From: UBA6168 sp039819485
Lineage (GTDB): Bacteria; Bacteroidota; Bacteroidia; Chitinophagales; Saprospiraceae
Assembly (NCBI GenBank): GCA_039819485.1
Contig: JBCBRY010000027.1
Coordinates: forward strand, 21,297 to 85,296
Direction: 5' to 3'
Length of the DNA stretch: 64,000 nucleotides
In this document: positions 7,888 through 16,909 of the stretch, piece after piece
Position numbering within the stretch: the first letter of the stretch is position 1
Layout: every line of letters begins with the position of its first letter
Notes under the pieces: generated by a model
Databases searched by the model: none
What the model was told of the DNA's origin: nothing
What the model saw: only the letters and a program-made list of their open reading frames with translations
Translations under genes and position numbers: made by a program

Positions 7888-8256
7888 ATGGACCACTCAT
7901 TTATTCTTGATTCCAAAACGAACAAAAAAATAAAATGGATTGAATTTGACCCTCATAAAGTTGATCTTAAAAATATTGATGAGCTATTATTGCCGATAGC
8001 TGATTTTTATAAAAAATTAGAAGTAAATTGTGTGGTTCAATGTTGTGGCATCGATGCATTCTCGTTTGAGAAAGAAGCAATAAAAGATGCTTTGATAAAC
8101 GAAAACAAGAATTTAATAAAAAAAGAATTGGTCTTGTTAAGGGGTCGATTGTCAATACTTGATCATGAGGCGATAGTAAGCGACAAACTAAATCAGTTGA
8201 TGCATAAAGAAAACTTTATTGAAATAATTGACCACATTATAACCAATATCGAATAA
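7888..8256 (+). CDS. Small protein of unknown function (CCGIDAF motif)
   Basis: The 122-residue soluble protein starts at an ATG and has no signal peptide. The central motif Cys-Val-Val-Gln-Cys-Cys-Gly-Ile-Asp-Ala-Phe-Ser-Phe recalls the conserved core of the DUF6331-type small proteins, but I am not certain of the family. The rest is helical and Lys/Glu/Ile-rich. Size, AT-rich composition and isolated position between a terminator and a structured repeat fit an orphan accessory gene such as an immunity protein. No toxin partner is seen. Confidence 0.6.
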   Translation: MDHSFILDSKTNKKIKWIEFDPHKVDLKNIDELLLPIADFYKKLEVNCVVQCCGIDAFSFEKEAIKDALINENKNLIKKELVLLRGRLSILDHEAIVSDKLNQLMHKENFIEIIDHIITNIE

Positions 8257-8278
8257 ATAATTTAACTCTCGTTGTTGC

Positions 8279-8367
8279 AAGTTTAGCGGAGCGTAACTTG
8301 CAAAAAATGATGCACGCAGTTTGAAACTGCACGAATAAAACGTTTTAAGTTGTGCTGCGCTAAACTT
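8279..8367. repeat. Structured repeat family 2, copy A
   Basis: An outer inverted repeat (8279-8299 with 8347-8367, about 21 nt, a few mismatches) encloses a second small palindrome, GCAGTTT-G-AAACTGC (8316-8330), followed by ACGAATAAAA. A second element at 10308-10373 shares the architecture and the words AGCGTAACTT, AAACTG and GAATAAAA but has a different stem core. Confidence 0.7.
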
Positions 8368-8436
8368 AAAACAGCGAAGGGGCCGACCTGTCCACTGCTT
8401 GTACGGACTGGCTGTCCGTGTTACTAAAATAATAAA

Positions 8437-8880
8437 ATGCACTACCACATCCGTCCTGCCACCGAATCCGATTTCCCTGCCTTGGTAAAATTGTTCCAAG
8501 AGTTTGCCCACTTCGAAAAAAGGCCTGAAAAAATGACGAACACTGTGGAGCGGATGCAAAAAGAAAAAGATTTGTTTAATGCTTTTGTGGTGGAGAATAA
8601 AGAAGAAAAAATTATCGGTTATGTCACCTATTTCTTCACCTACCATACCTGGACGGGAAAATGCCTGTACATGGATGATTTGTATGTGACGCCTGCATAT
8701 CGGGGGAAAAATATCGGTTCGGGTTTGTTGGATAAAGTCATCGAATTTGGAAAGAGGGAAAATTGCCATCAGTTGCGTTGGAAGGTGTCGAAATGGAACT
8801 CGGAGGCTATTGGTTTTTATAAAAAAATTGGGGCCTTAGTGGATGATGTAGAAAATGATTGTATGTTTAACTTGACTTAA
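8437..8880 (+). CDS. GNAT-family N-acetyltransferase
   Basis: This 147-residue single-domain acetyltransferase has motif A at 82-95: Tyr-Val-Thr-Pro-Ala-Tyr-Arg89-Gly-Lys-Asn-Ile-Gly, the acetyl-CoA pyrophosphate loop. The N-terminal Ile-Arg-Pro-Ala-Thr-Glu-x-Asp-Phe start and the C-terminal Asn-Ser-Glu-Ala-Ile-Gly-Phe-Tyr-Lys-Lys-Ile-Gly-Ala are typical of the spermidine/diamine acetyltransferase-like branch, so a small amine is the likely acceptor. This is inference from family. The MITE-like repeat begins two bases after its stop codon. Confidence 0.85.
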   Translation: MHYHIRPATESDFPALVKLFQEFAHFEKRPEKMTNTVERMQKEKDLFNAFVVENKEEKIIGYVTYFFTYHTWTGKCLYMDDLYVTPAYRGKNIGSGLLDKVIEFGKRENCHQLRWKVSKWNSEAIGFYKKIGALVDDVENDCMFNLT

Positions 8881-8882
8881 GT

Positions 8883-9007
8883 AAGTGCATGGACAAAAAT
8901 AAGGAGCACAAAAATGGCACTTTTATTTGGGCAAATGTTTGCTTTTCAAGCCTCCAAACTCTTTTTCAGGCAAAGGGAAAGTGTCATTTTTTTTTGAACA
9001 ACCACTT
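8883..9007 (+). repeat. 125-bp MITE-like dispersed repeat, copy 1
   Basis: This copy aligns along its whole length with elements at 21022-21145 and 22506-22630, all in the same orientation. The ends are imperfect terminal inverted repeats (AAGTGCATGGACAAAAA against the reverse of ...CCACTT). An internal hairpin pairs 8911-8924 with 8978-8990 and has one G-T wobble, followed by a long T-run. It starts directly after the GNAT stop, where the hairpin could act as a terminator. Confidence 0.85.
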
Positions 9008-9032
9008 AAGCACGCAAAATTATTCATACAAA

Positions 9033-9131
9033 TTAATGGGGCCCCACAAATTGTAAATAATCTTGCATGGCTACTTGAGTGGCCATTTTATACAATTGCC
9101 TAAGTTGTGCCGGTGTAATTAGGTGAACCAT
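9033..9131 (-). CDS. Possible 32-residue small ORF or gene remnant
   Basis: An ATG at 9131 opens a 32-codon frame ending at TAA. It contains Ile-Thr-Pro-Ala-Gln-Leu-Arg-Gln-Leu-Tyr-Lys and Gln-Asp-Tyr-Leu-Gln-Phe-Val-Gly, which look like natural amphipathic helices rather than random translation. It could be the N-terminal stump of a lost gene or a microprotein. It lies between the MITE-like repeat and the desaturase, on the opposite strand. Confidence 0.25.
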   Translation of the reverse strand: MVHLITPAQLRQLYKMATQVAMQDYLQFVGPH

Positions 9132-9242
9132 TTTATTTACACTACTTTCGCTCCCATTCAAAACATAACAGGTTGTCAGTACATTAGAACCGCCCGCCAA
9201 TTAAATCATCCATTGATAACCGACAAAACGAAAACTCAATAA

Positions 9243-10283
9243 ATGACACTAATTGACTACATGCTCGAACCACCTACGTATGGCTGGGCCGATAAAAAAG
9301 GCAAACTCGTCAAACCAACTCCAAAACAACTTTTTTCCGAATTCTTTTCCCGTCTCAATATTTTTAAATCTAAAAAAAATTGGTTGGCTTTTGTCAGCTG
9401 GTTTTGGATACTGTTGTTGCTACCGGTATTTATTTTGTTTTTTGTTAAATATTTTAGCTGGCAATTGGCGTTGGCCGGGTTTGTTTATAGCATGGTTTTG
9501 ATGGGCTCGCACGGAACAGTTTGGTACCACCGGTACGCAACACACCAGGCATTCAAATTTAAAAATAAATTCTGGCAATTTATTACTCGCAATTTGGTCA
9601 TTAAAGTAATCGTGGAAGAAGCCTATGTGATTTCTCACCATGTACATCATTCAAAGTCAGAGAAACCAGGTGATCCCTACAATGCAATGGCAGGAGGCCT
9701 GTATTGTTTTTTGGCCGATGTCAACCACCAAAAAATAGCGCAGGACCTGAGCGAAAAAGATTTTGAAAAATTGAAAGGGTTTATAAATCATACAAACGTA
9801 AAAATGAATACCTATAAAGAATATCAAAAATGGGGTTCACTGGCGCATCCGGGACATACCCTTTTGCACTGGTTATTAAACTGGGTTTTTTGGTATTTAA
9901 TATTTTTTCTGCTGGGGGGACATGCATTGGCTTTTGCGCTTTTTGCCAGTGCTGGTGTATGGGCCATCGGGATTCGCACCTTCAATTTTGAAGGGCATGG
10001 AAAAGGTAAAGACAAACGACAGGAAGGTGTTGATTTTCATTGGGATGATTTATCTGTTAATCAAGTATGGCCAGGTTATGTGGCAGGGGAATGGCACAAC
10101 AACCATCACCTTTTTCCACGTAGCGCCCGTAATGGCTTTTTGCCTTATCAACTGGATCTGCCCTGGTGCTATATTTATTTATTAAATAAAATGGGGGGTG
10201 TTGAATCTTATCGAAATGACCATCAATTGTTTTTAGAAAAATATTACTACCCATACAAAAACAAAGAGGCCACTGGGGAATAA
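9243..10283 (+). CDS. Acyl-CoA/lipid desaturase (stearoyl-CoA desaturase type)
   Basis: The 346-residue integral membrane protein has the three histidine boxes of the di-iron fatty-acid desaturases: His96-Arg-Tyr-Ala-Thr-His101, His132-His-Val-His-His136 and His285-Asn-Asn-His-His289. Hydrophobic segments lie at about 48-85 and 205-240. The His-Asn-x-His-His third box and overall length match the delta-9 acyl-CoA desaturase family. It would introduce a cis double bond into membrane acyl chains using O2 and a ferredoxin or cytochrome-type electron donor. No partner reductase is adjacent. It is flanked by repeats on both sides and appears to be a single transcription unit. Confidence 0.9.
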   Translation: MTLIDYMLEPPTYGWADKKGKLVKPTPKQLFSEFFSRLNIFKSKKNWLAFVSWFWILLLLPVFILFFVKYFSWQLALAGFVYSMVLMGSHGTVWYHRYATHQAFKFKNKFWQFITRNLVIKVIVEEAYVISHHVHHSKSEKPGDPYNAMAGGLYCFLADVNHQKIAQDLSEKDFEKLKGFINHTNVKMNTYKEYQKWGSLAHPGHTLLHWLLNWVFWYLIFFLLGGHALAFALFASAGVWAIGIRTFNFEGHGKGKDKRQEGVDFHWDDLSVNQVWPGYVAGEWHNNHHLFPRSARNGFLPYQLDLPWCYIYLLNKMGGVESYRNDHQLFLEKYYYPYKNKEATGE

Positions 10284-10307
10284 ATAATTAAAATATTTAC
10301 GGTTGCC

Positions 10308-10373
10308 AATTTATCAAAGCGTAACTTTTGACAGGCTTAAACTGGATGAATAAAATTATACTTTGATAAATTT
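10308..10373. repeat. Structured repeat family 2, copy B
   Basis: The left arm 10308-10327 pairs with the right arm at about 10354-10373: 12 bp are perfect, then wobbles. Compared with copy A (8279-8367) the stem core changes from TTTAGCGGAG to TTTATCAAAG, and the opposite arm changes with it (CGCTAAA to TTGATAAA), so pairing is kept. AGCGTAACTT, AAACTG and GAATAAAA are shared. Confidence 0.65.
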
Positions 10374-10487
10374 AATAAAATAAATAATAAAATTAATCAC
10401 CAGAATTTTTTTAATAATCTTTCGTAGATTTTTTATATTGCAGGCAGCATGTCTTTAAATTGATGTTTAGAAAAAATAAATTCGGAA

Positions 10488-11438
10488 ATGAAAAGAAGAA
10501 CATTTATTAAAAATACTGCCTGGGGGGCAGCCTCTTTGCCGGCAGTAACTTTGGCGGCTTGCCATAATACACCACCACAAATGGAAGAAAGCAAACCAGA
10601 AATAAAAATATCGTTGGCGCAGTGGTCGCTCCATAAAGCCTTTCAGGGAGGTGAATTAAATGCGGTTGATTTTGCACCAATCACCATTGATAATTTTGAC
10701 ATAAAGGCCATCGAATATGTCAACCAGTTTTATATGGACCGTGGTAGTGATGAGCCATTTTGGATCGACATGAAAAAGCGGGCAGACGGCGCAGGAGTGG
10801 AAAGTCTTTTAATTATGGTAGATGCAGAAGGCGACCTGGGCGATGCCGATCCGGCATTGAGAAAAACAGCAGTGGAAAATCATTTTAAATGGGTGAATGC
10901 TGCAAAATTATTGGGCTGCCATTCCATCCGGGTAAATGCTTTTGGAAAAGGAGCGCGCGAAGAATTAAAACAGGCGTTAATTGACGGCATGGGGCAACTG
11001 GTGGAATATGCCGGAAAGGAAAAAATAAATGTGTTGATTGAAAATCACGGTTTGCATTCTTCGGATGCCGCATATATTTTAGACATTATTAAAGCCGTTG
11101 GCCAGCCAAATTTTGGAACCCTGCCCGATTTCGGAAACTGGTGTACCAATGTTGAATGGGGCAGCATTCGAAATGAAAATTGTACCGACGTCTATGGGAT
11201 TTACAAAGGTGTAAAAGAATTTATGCCGTATGCAAAAGGTGTGAGTGCAAAAGCTTATGAATTTGATGCGGAAGGAAATGAAACATCGATTGATTTTAAA
11301 AAAATGGCGGAGATCGTTAAAGCTGCAAATTTTGACGGATATATTGGAGTGGAATATGAAGGGGAGAAATTGAGTGAAATGGAAGGGATAAAAGCAACGA
11401 AGAAATTGATCGAAAAAGCATGGGGAGTTATTGAATAA
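10488..11438 (+). CDS. Exported sugar phosphate isomerase/epimerase-like TIM barrel
   Basis: The 316-residue protein starts with a twin-arginine-type signal (Lys-Arg-Arg-Thr-Phe-Ile-Lys) that also has a lipobox ending Leu-Ala-Ala-Cys24, so it is probably a Tat-exported lipoprotein. The mature part is an AP-endonuclease-2/xylose-isomerase-like barrel. Likely metal ligands include Glu in Leu-Ile-Glu-Asn-His-Gly, Asp in Pro-Asp-Phe-Gly-Asn-Trp and Glu in Gly-Val-Glu-Tyr-Glu-Gly near the end. The substrate is presumably a sugar or inositol derivative outside the cytoplasm. Carbohydrate-active genes follow downstream, but no tight operon is formed. Confidence 0.85.
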   Translation: MKRRTFIKNTAWGAASLPAVTLAACHNTPPQMEESKPEIKISLAQWSLHKAFQGGELNAVDFAPITIDNFDIKAIEYVNQFYMDRGSDEPFWIDMKKRADGAGVESLLIMVDAEGDLGDADPALRKTAVENHFKWVNAAKLLGCHSIRVNAFGKGAREELKQALIDGMGQLVEYAGKEKINVLIENHGLHSSDAAYILDIIKAVGQPNFGTLPDFGNWCTNVEWGSIRNENCTDVYGIYKGVKEFMPYAKGVSAKAYEFDAEGNETSIDFKKMAEIVKAANFDGYIGVEYEGEKLSEMEGIKATKKLIEKAWGVIE

Positions 11439-11507
11439 AGTAAAACTGCTGATTATATTGATGTAAGTTTTTTATATGCATTTTAGCTTATAAAAAGTGA
11501 TTTGTAA

Positions 11508-11912
11508 ATGAGCGAGGATCAATTTAAAATAATAAAATTAATAAAGCCGCTTTTTGATCAGTATAAAGAGCCGCTTATTCCTGCGGATCAAAATCAGATT
11601 ATTCAATTCAAGGTGAAAGCAAAAAAATATGGTTTGCCCGAAAAGGTAGTAGATGAATTAAATGAGTTTTACCAAGTTGCCAACGGGATTCCTTGCCTGG
11701 AAATAGATATTAAAAAAATAGACGATGATTTGATTTTTGAGTGGTGGACATTCGAATCTTCCTTGTGGATTGGTCAACGGGATATGGATATACTGCGGTG
11801 GAAAGAAGGAAAATATCATATAGGAGATACCGCCGATTTAAACTATGGGCCTGAATATGTATTTGATACAATTTTTGAAATGTTGCAAAAAGAATTTAGT
11901 ATGTGGTATTAA
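11508..11912 (+). CDS. Small SMI1/KNR4 (SUKH)-like protein
   Basis: The 134-residue soluble protein has no signal peptide. The segment Tyr-Gly-Leu-Pro-Glu-Lys-Val-Val-Asp-Glu-Leu followed by Phe-Tyr-Gln-Val-Ala-Asn-Gly-Ile matches the start of SUKH-fold domains (Leu-Pro-x-x-hydrophobic...Asn-Gly). Later aromatic-rich strands (Phe-Glu-Trp-Trp-Thr-Phe-Glu) and a closing helix fit the same fold. SUKH proteins are common toxin-immunity proteins in polymorphic toxin systems. No toxin is adjacent, so it may be an orphan. The family call is tentative. Confidence 0.5.
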   Translation: MSEDQFKIIKLIKPLFDQYKEPLIPADQNQIIQFKVKAKKYGLPEKVVDELNEFYQVANGIPCLEIDIKKIDDDLIFEWWTFESSLWIGQRDMDILRWKEGKYHIGDTADLNYGPEYVFDTIFEMLQKEFSMWY

Positions 11913-11964
11913 ATTGAAAAACTAAAAGTGACTGTTATCTTTGTTTTTTCCAAAACAAAAATAT

Positions 11965-14523
11965 ATGAAGAAATATATAGTCCTGCTGATTACATTTCTC
12001 ACCTTAACCGCCTGTCAAGATTCGGAAAAATTATTGCTGCACGTACCGTCACCTGCCTGGGAAGACCAGATCATTTATTTTATCATGACCGACCGTTTTT
12101 TCGATGGCAACCCCAATAACAATGAACTGGGCGAAGGAGAGTACGATCCCGCAAAAAATACCTACTTTAATGGAGGTGATTTGGTGGGCATCCAACAGAA
12201 ACTGGACTATATTGAAGAACTGGGAGCCACCGCCATCTGGATCACACCGCCTGTCTTTAACCAATGGTGGAACCCCGATAAAAACTTCACAGGCTATCAC
12301 GGATACTGGGCATCACATTTTGAAAAAGTCGATCCGCATTTCGGGAATTTAGAAGAATACAAACGCTTGTCAGATGCCCTCCACCGCCGCGGCATGTACC
12401 TGATTCAGGACGTGGTGACCAACCATACAGGTGATTACATGCGCTATGAGGGTGGATATGATTCGACGGATGTCTCAAGGTTTTATGTGAACTATGGGGC
12501 GCCAGAACAGTCGCCTTTTGATTTGAATGACCCCACTGATCCATCGCACCGGGAGGCCGCCATTTATCATTTCACGCCCACGATAACTGACTTTTCAGAT
12601 GTCAATACCCGGCTGACCCACCAAATGGCGGGCCTGGATGATTTGAATACCACCAACCCAAAAGTGTTAAACTCGTTGATCAGGGCATATCAATATTGGA
12701 TTGAAAAGGTTGGGGTGGACGGCTACCGGTTTGATACCGCCGTTTATGTGGAGCACGAATTCTGGAACCGTTTTATACATGCCGGCGAAGGAAGCCTGGA
12801 GGGGATTTTCCCTTTCGCAAAAACCACTGGCCGGGAATCGTTTTACACCTTCGGTGAAACGTGGGTGACGGCGCCAGCACTGGACGACGCTGGTGAAAGG
12901 GAAATGGAGGCCTATTTGGGCACACCCGCCAATCCGGAAATGAGTGCCGTGCTGAACTTTCCATTGCAGCAAAGTATCGTTCGGGTATTCGCCGACGGTG
13001 AGCCGACATCTCAAATGGCCTATCGCCTGCGAACGCTGCAAAAATATTTTCCCAATCCGACCACCCTCGTCAATTTTATTGACAATCATGACATGGTGCG
13101 TTTCCGGGCATTGGCCACAGAGGAATCCTACCGGCAGGCGCTGCTTTTTTTAATGTCAATCCCAGGCGTGCCCGTACTCTACCAGGGATCAGAGCAGGGT
13201 GAAAAGGAAATTCGCGCACCACTGTTTGATCGGCTGGACACTGCTTCGGCGGAATTTGTTTTTTCCAAAGAAATGATGGCATTCAGAAAAGAAAATAAAT
13301 TGACACGAAGGGGAGAAATAAAAATATTAGCGGACAGCGACCGTTGTCCCGGACTGTTATTGTACCGGCTGGAGCATGAAGGAGAAGAATTGTATGTCGC
13401 ATTTAATACCCGTGAAAGTAATTTATTGACAGGTGATATACTTTTTAAGAATGACACCTTGGCCAATGAAGTAGCTGAAGTCTTATCCCTGCGGGGAGGC
13501 AGTAAAATGATCATGGACCGGGGCAAGATGCAGCAGTTGTATTTGCCACCGAAAGAAGGAGTCGTTTTTAAGGTTCAGAAAGGCGAGCCGGCAATGGTTG
13601 ACTTTCCCGAGGTACGGGTATTCAATCCCACCGGGGTGCATGTGGAAGATCCATTCTTGTCGGCACGTGGTTCGGTAGTCGATGCCGACAGTGTTTTTGT
13701 AATGCTCAACGGCAATGTAGATGGCTGGATAAAGACAAGCCAAAAAGAAAAAACGTGGGAGGCCGAGTTTGACCTGAGCAACCTCTCCAACGGCCCTCAT
13801 TTTTGGCAGGCAGTGGCCGTAAAGGAGGGGCGTTTTGTGCTTTCTAAAAAGGTCAATTTTACCCTCGGCCTGCCGGAAGAAGAACGGGCTGTTATAAAAG
13901 ACCGTATCGGAGACGACAGCGGGCCTACTGGCAGGTATAAGTATCCCACCGACTACACTTTTGCTCCCCGAACGATGGACATTAAAAAGGTGTCGGCTTT
14001 TACGACTGGCAACAACCTCCGACTGGCCGTGGAAATGGCCGAACCACTATCTAACGTCTGGAATCCGCATAACGGGTTTGACCATTTGCTGCTGATGGCG
14101 TTCGTTGACTTACCGGGAAAAAAGGGCATGGCTGTTTTGCCAAAAATGAACATGGCGTTGCCGGACGAAGGTGAATGGGACGTTGGTGTGGCGGCAAATG
14201 GATGGCGTATTTCCATGTTTGAAACAGATGGGGCCAGTGCGGAAGATTATGGCCGGGCCATCTCCCAAAAACCGCGGCTTCAGGTTTTGCCGGAAAATAA
14301 TACGATTGAACTGGTGTTTACCGCCGAAATGCTGGACCTCCCATCGACCCTTGATTCTACAACGATCTATCTCTACACCTGGGACAGTGGTGGAGACGAA
14401 GATGGCCTGCGACCCTTGGCACCCCAACCGGACGGTTTCACTTTTGGTGGCGGGGAGGAAGGTGATCCAAAATATATGGATAAGGTGAAAGTGGTGTTGA
14501 GGAACAAAGATCGGTTGAAATGA
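11965..14523 (+). CDS. GH13 alpha-amylase-family lipoprotein with C-terminal glucodextranase-like domain
   Basis: The ATG at 11965 is chosen because it opens a clean lipoprotein signal (Met-Lys-Lys-Tyr-Ile... Leu-Thr-Ala-Cys18); an upstream in-frame TTG only adds a non-signal stretch. The 852-residue protein has the GH13 barrel at about 30-440. Region I is Val-Thr-Asn153-His154, the nucleophile is Asp257 in Asp-Gly-Tyr-Arg-Phe-Asp, the acid is Glu298 in Gly-Glu-Thr-Trp, and the third acid is Asp376 in Asp-Asn-His-Asp. Beta-sandwich domains follow, the last (about 640-845) resembling the DOMON-like C-terminal domain of glucodextranases and amylopullulanases. It should hydrolyse alpha-glucan at the cell surface or in the periplasm. 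The next genes include a T9SS CBM-repeat protein. Confidence 0.92.
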   Translation: MKKYIVLLITFLTLTACQDSEKLLLHVPSPAWEDQIIYFIMTDRFFDGNPNNNELGEGEYDPAKNTYFNGGDLVGIQQKLDYIEELGATAIWITPPVFNQWWNPDKNFTGYHGYWASHFEKVDPHFGNLEEYKRLSDALHRRGMYLIQDVVTNHTGDYMRYEGGYDSTDVSRFYVNYGAPEQSPFDLNDPTDPSHREAAIYHFTPTITDFSDVNTRLTHQMAGLDDLNTTNPKVLNSLIRAYQYWIEKVGVDGYRFDTAVYVEHEFWNRFIHAGEGSLEGIFPFAKTTGRESFYTFGETWVTAPALDDAGEREMEAYLGTPANPEMSAVLNFPLQQSIVRVFADGEPTSQMAYRLRTLQKYFPNPTTLVNFIDNHDMVRFRALATEESYRQALLFLMSIPGVPVLYQGSEQGEKEIRAPLFDRLDTASAEFVFSKEMMAFRKENKLTRRGEIKILADSDRCPGLLLYRLEHEGEELYVAFNTRESNLLTGDILFKNDTLANEVAEVLSLRGGSKMIMDRGKMQQLYLPPKEGVVFKVQKGEPAMVDFPEVRVFNPTGVHVEDPFLSARGSVVDADSVFVMLNGNVDGWIKTSQKEKTWEAEFDLSNLSNGPHFWQAVAVKEGRFVLSKKVNFTLGLPEEERAVIKDRIGDDSGPTGRYKYPTDYTFAPRTMDIKKVSAFTTGNNLRLAVEMAEPLSNVWNPHNGFDHLLLMAFVDLPGKKGMAVLPKMNMALPDEGEWDVGVAANGWRISMFETDGASAEDYGRAISQKPRLQVLPENNTIELVFTAEMLDLPSTLDSTTIYLYTWDSGGDEDGLRPLAPQPDGFTFGGGEEGDPKYMDKVKVVLRNKDRLK

Positions 14524-14819
14524 AAATGACGTGTTGTTGATCTGGTGGCCGGTTCGGCAGCCTCCCCCGAATTCACTTATGGGCTCCCTGATTTGGTGGT
14601 GCTTGCTTTGGAAACGGCACCAACTCTTGATTGGTGCGAGCAGTACTGAATATCACTTTATATAAAAATAAGGATCGACGGTTTGTTTTATAAAAGACTG
14701 ATCTACAGTTGTTTGTACCCCTTGTCCACCTTTTGTAACTTAGGTGTTAAATTCAAGTGGTGAATTTTTTTTTACCTTTCTGATATAAATTACAACATTT
14801 TACCGACCCTCATGATCAA

Positions 14820-16763
14820 GTGCCTGGCCCCAACCTGAACGAACAGTCTAAATCTAATTTCAAGCGGAACAACCAGTTGAAAAAAACGAAACAGAACAGC
14901 ATCCTTTCCTTTATCCTCTTCATGGTATTTCATGGGGCAGCCGCGCAGGTAGTATTTACCGAAAAAGCAGCTACAAAAGGCATTGACCATTTTCACCTGA
15001 GCACTGATTTGATCGGCGCAGGCCTGGCTGTTTTTGATTACAACAACGATGGCTGGGAAGATATTTGGATGAACGGCGGCAATCAACGGGACGTGCTATA
15101 TGCCAACAATGGCGATGGCACCTTCACGGAAGTTGGCTTTCAGGCCGGGCTGCTCATCACTGCCGGATATCATACCAAAGGCATTGTCACGGGCGATATC
15201 AACAATGATGGTTGGCGCGATGTGTTCTTGAGCACCAGAGGTGGCAACACCAACCTGCTGCTGCTCAACAACGGCGATGGCACCTTCATCAGTATTACCA
15301 CTTTTGCAGGGGTCGATGAAGGAACAGAATGGAGTGGTGCGGCTACGATGGCCGATTTCAACAGCGACGGCTGGCTCGACATCTACGTGGGCAACTATAT
15401 CGAATCGAACGATTTCCTGTTTGACTCAACGGGCAATTCGATCATTGGATATGCGCATACCTGCTTTGCAAACAAGTTGTACCTGAACAACGGCGACCTG
15501 ACCTTTACTGACGTCAGCCAGGGGAGCGGTACGGCCGATGAAGGGTGTGCATTGGCTACGATGGCCACTGATTTCAACTCGGATGGCGAAGTTGATTTGC
15601 TGGTGGCCAATGACTTTGGGGAATGGGTGCTGCCCAACGCTGCCCTTGAGAACAACAGTGGTGTTTTTATCAATAACAATCAAATGAATGGAATGGACAG
15701 TGAACTATACGCAATGGGCATTGCAAGTGGCGATATTGATCAGGACAATGATCCCGATTATTATTTCACCAACCTCGGCAGAAATTTATTATTGGAAAAT
15801 GATGGGGGTAATTTCATGGATGTGACCGCCAGTGCGGGAGTAGAGGATACGCAGGCCGAAAACGGACTGACCGTTGGCTGGGGCACGGCACTGTTGGATG
15901 TTGATAATGATACCGATCTCGATCTTTTTGTGGCGAATGGCTTCATCTCTGCATTGAGTTTTAACCAGACCTCGGTGCCAAATCCGGACAAACTGTTTCT
16001 TAACAATGCGTTTCCGATAGGGGAAAAAATGCAATTCACGGACGCAACAGAAGCGGCAGGTTTGGGAGACGAGGGCTTCGCACGGGGCATGGTACATGCT
16101 GATTTTGACAAAGATGGTGACCAGGACCTGGTAGTACTTCAGGCCAGCGGAACAGCCAACCCGGACCTGGCTTTCAGAACACTTTTTTATGAAAATGAGT
16201 CTGCGAATGAAAACAACTGGCTGCAGGTAAAACTGGAGGGGACCATTTCCAATAAAGATGCTTTCGGTTCGAAAATGCGGGTCGTCTTAAATGATCGCTC
16301 GTGGACTCATGAAGTGGTCAGCGGTAGTAGTCATGCTTCACAGAGTACCAGCATTGCCCACCTGGGGCTGGGAGATGCTGGGCAGGTGGATAGTTTGGTG
16401 GTTGAATGGCCAATGGGCGGGAAACAAATATTGACCGATATTGCTGCCAATCAGTTTTTGCACGTCCGGGAAGATACGGCCATGTTCACGGATGTAACGG
16501 CTGTTTTGGATGGAAATGAACTGATAGCGACGGTTGCACCCAACCCTTGCAAGGACCAGACGACTGTTTACATTTCAAATCAAAAGCAAATTAAATTGAC
16601 GCTGGAATTGATCCGTCTGGACGGCACAATCATCAATACCTGGACGACTAATGGGGAACGGTTGGGCATCGATACAAGTAGGCTGCCCGCAGGGCTTTAT
16701 GTTTTGAAAATCATTGCTGAAAATAAATTAATAAATACATTGAAACTTAAGGTGTTTCAGTGA
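14820..16763 (+). CDS. FG-GAP/VCBS repeat protein with UnbV/ASPIC domain and T9SS sorting domain
   Basis: This secreted protein has 647 residues if started at the GTG at 14820. A TTG at 14877 would give a tidier signal peptide (Lys-Lys-Thr-Lys... Gly-Ala-Ala-Ala-Gln) and is a realistic alternative. About seven calcium-binding-like repeats of the form Asp-x-Asn-x-Asp-Gly-x-x-Asp, for example Asp-Tyr-Asn-Asn-Asp-Gly-Trp-Glu-Asp, build a probable seven-bladed propeller. An ASPIC/UnbV domain (about 460-545, Leu-Val-Val-Glu-Trp-Pro) and a C-terminal T9SS type A domain (Val-Ala-Pro-Asn-Pro...Leu-Pro-Ala-Gly-Leu-Tyr) follow. This is the CRTAC1-like architecture. Its role is unknown, possibly surface binding. 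Confidence 0.88.
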   Translation: MPGPNLNEQSKSNFKRNNQLKKTKQNSILSFILFMVFHGAAAQVVFTEKAATKGIDHFHLSTDLIGAGLAVFDYNNDGWEDIWMNGGNQRDVLYANNGDGTFTEVGFQAGLLITAGYHTKGIVTGDINNDGWRDVFLSTRGGNTNLLLLNNGDGTFISITTFAGVDEGTEWSGAATMADFNSDGWLDIYVGNYIESNDFLFDSTGNSIIGYAHTCFANKLYLNNGDLTFTDVSQGSGTADEGCALATMATDFNSDGEVDLLVANDFGEWVLPNAALENNSGVFINNNQMNGMDSELYAMGIASGDIDQDNDPDYYFTNLGRNLLLENDGGNFMDVTASAGVEDTQAENGLTVGWGTALLDVDNDTDLDLFVANGFISALSFNQTSVPNPDKLFLNNAFPIGEKMQFTDATEAAGLGDEGFARGMVHADFDKDGDQDLVVLQASGTANPDLAFRTLFYENESANENNWLQVKLEGTISNKDAFGSKMRVVLNDRSWTHEVVSGSSHASQSTSIAHLGLGDAGQVDSLVVEWPMGGKQILTDIAANQFLHVREDTAMFTDVTAVLDGNELIATVAPNPCKDQTTVYISNQKQIKLTLELIRLDGTIINTWTTNGERLGIDTSRLPAGLYVLKIIAENKLINTLKLKVFQ

Positions 16764-16909
16764 TTAGTTATTGGTTGTTTAGTAGTTAGCACAGAGGCAG
16801 AAAATATGTGTTGTACATTAAAACTGGCGAACTGTCAACTGACGAACTGACGAACTTTCTTCTAAACACCGATCACTGATATACTACTCACTAAATTAAA
16901 CCGCTTATC

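Noticed and set aside
16764..16905. Inverted repeat before the six-repeat protein gene
   Set aside because: Words such as AACTGACGAACTGACGAAC are direct repeats; I could not align arms well enough to call a hairpin.
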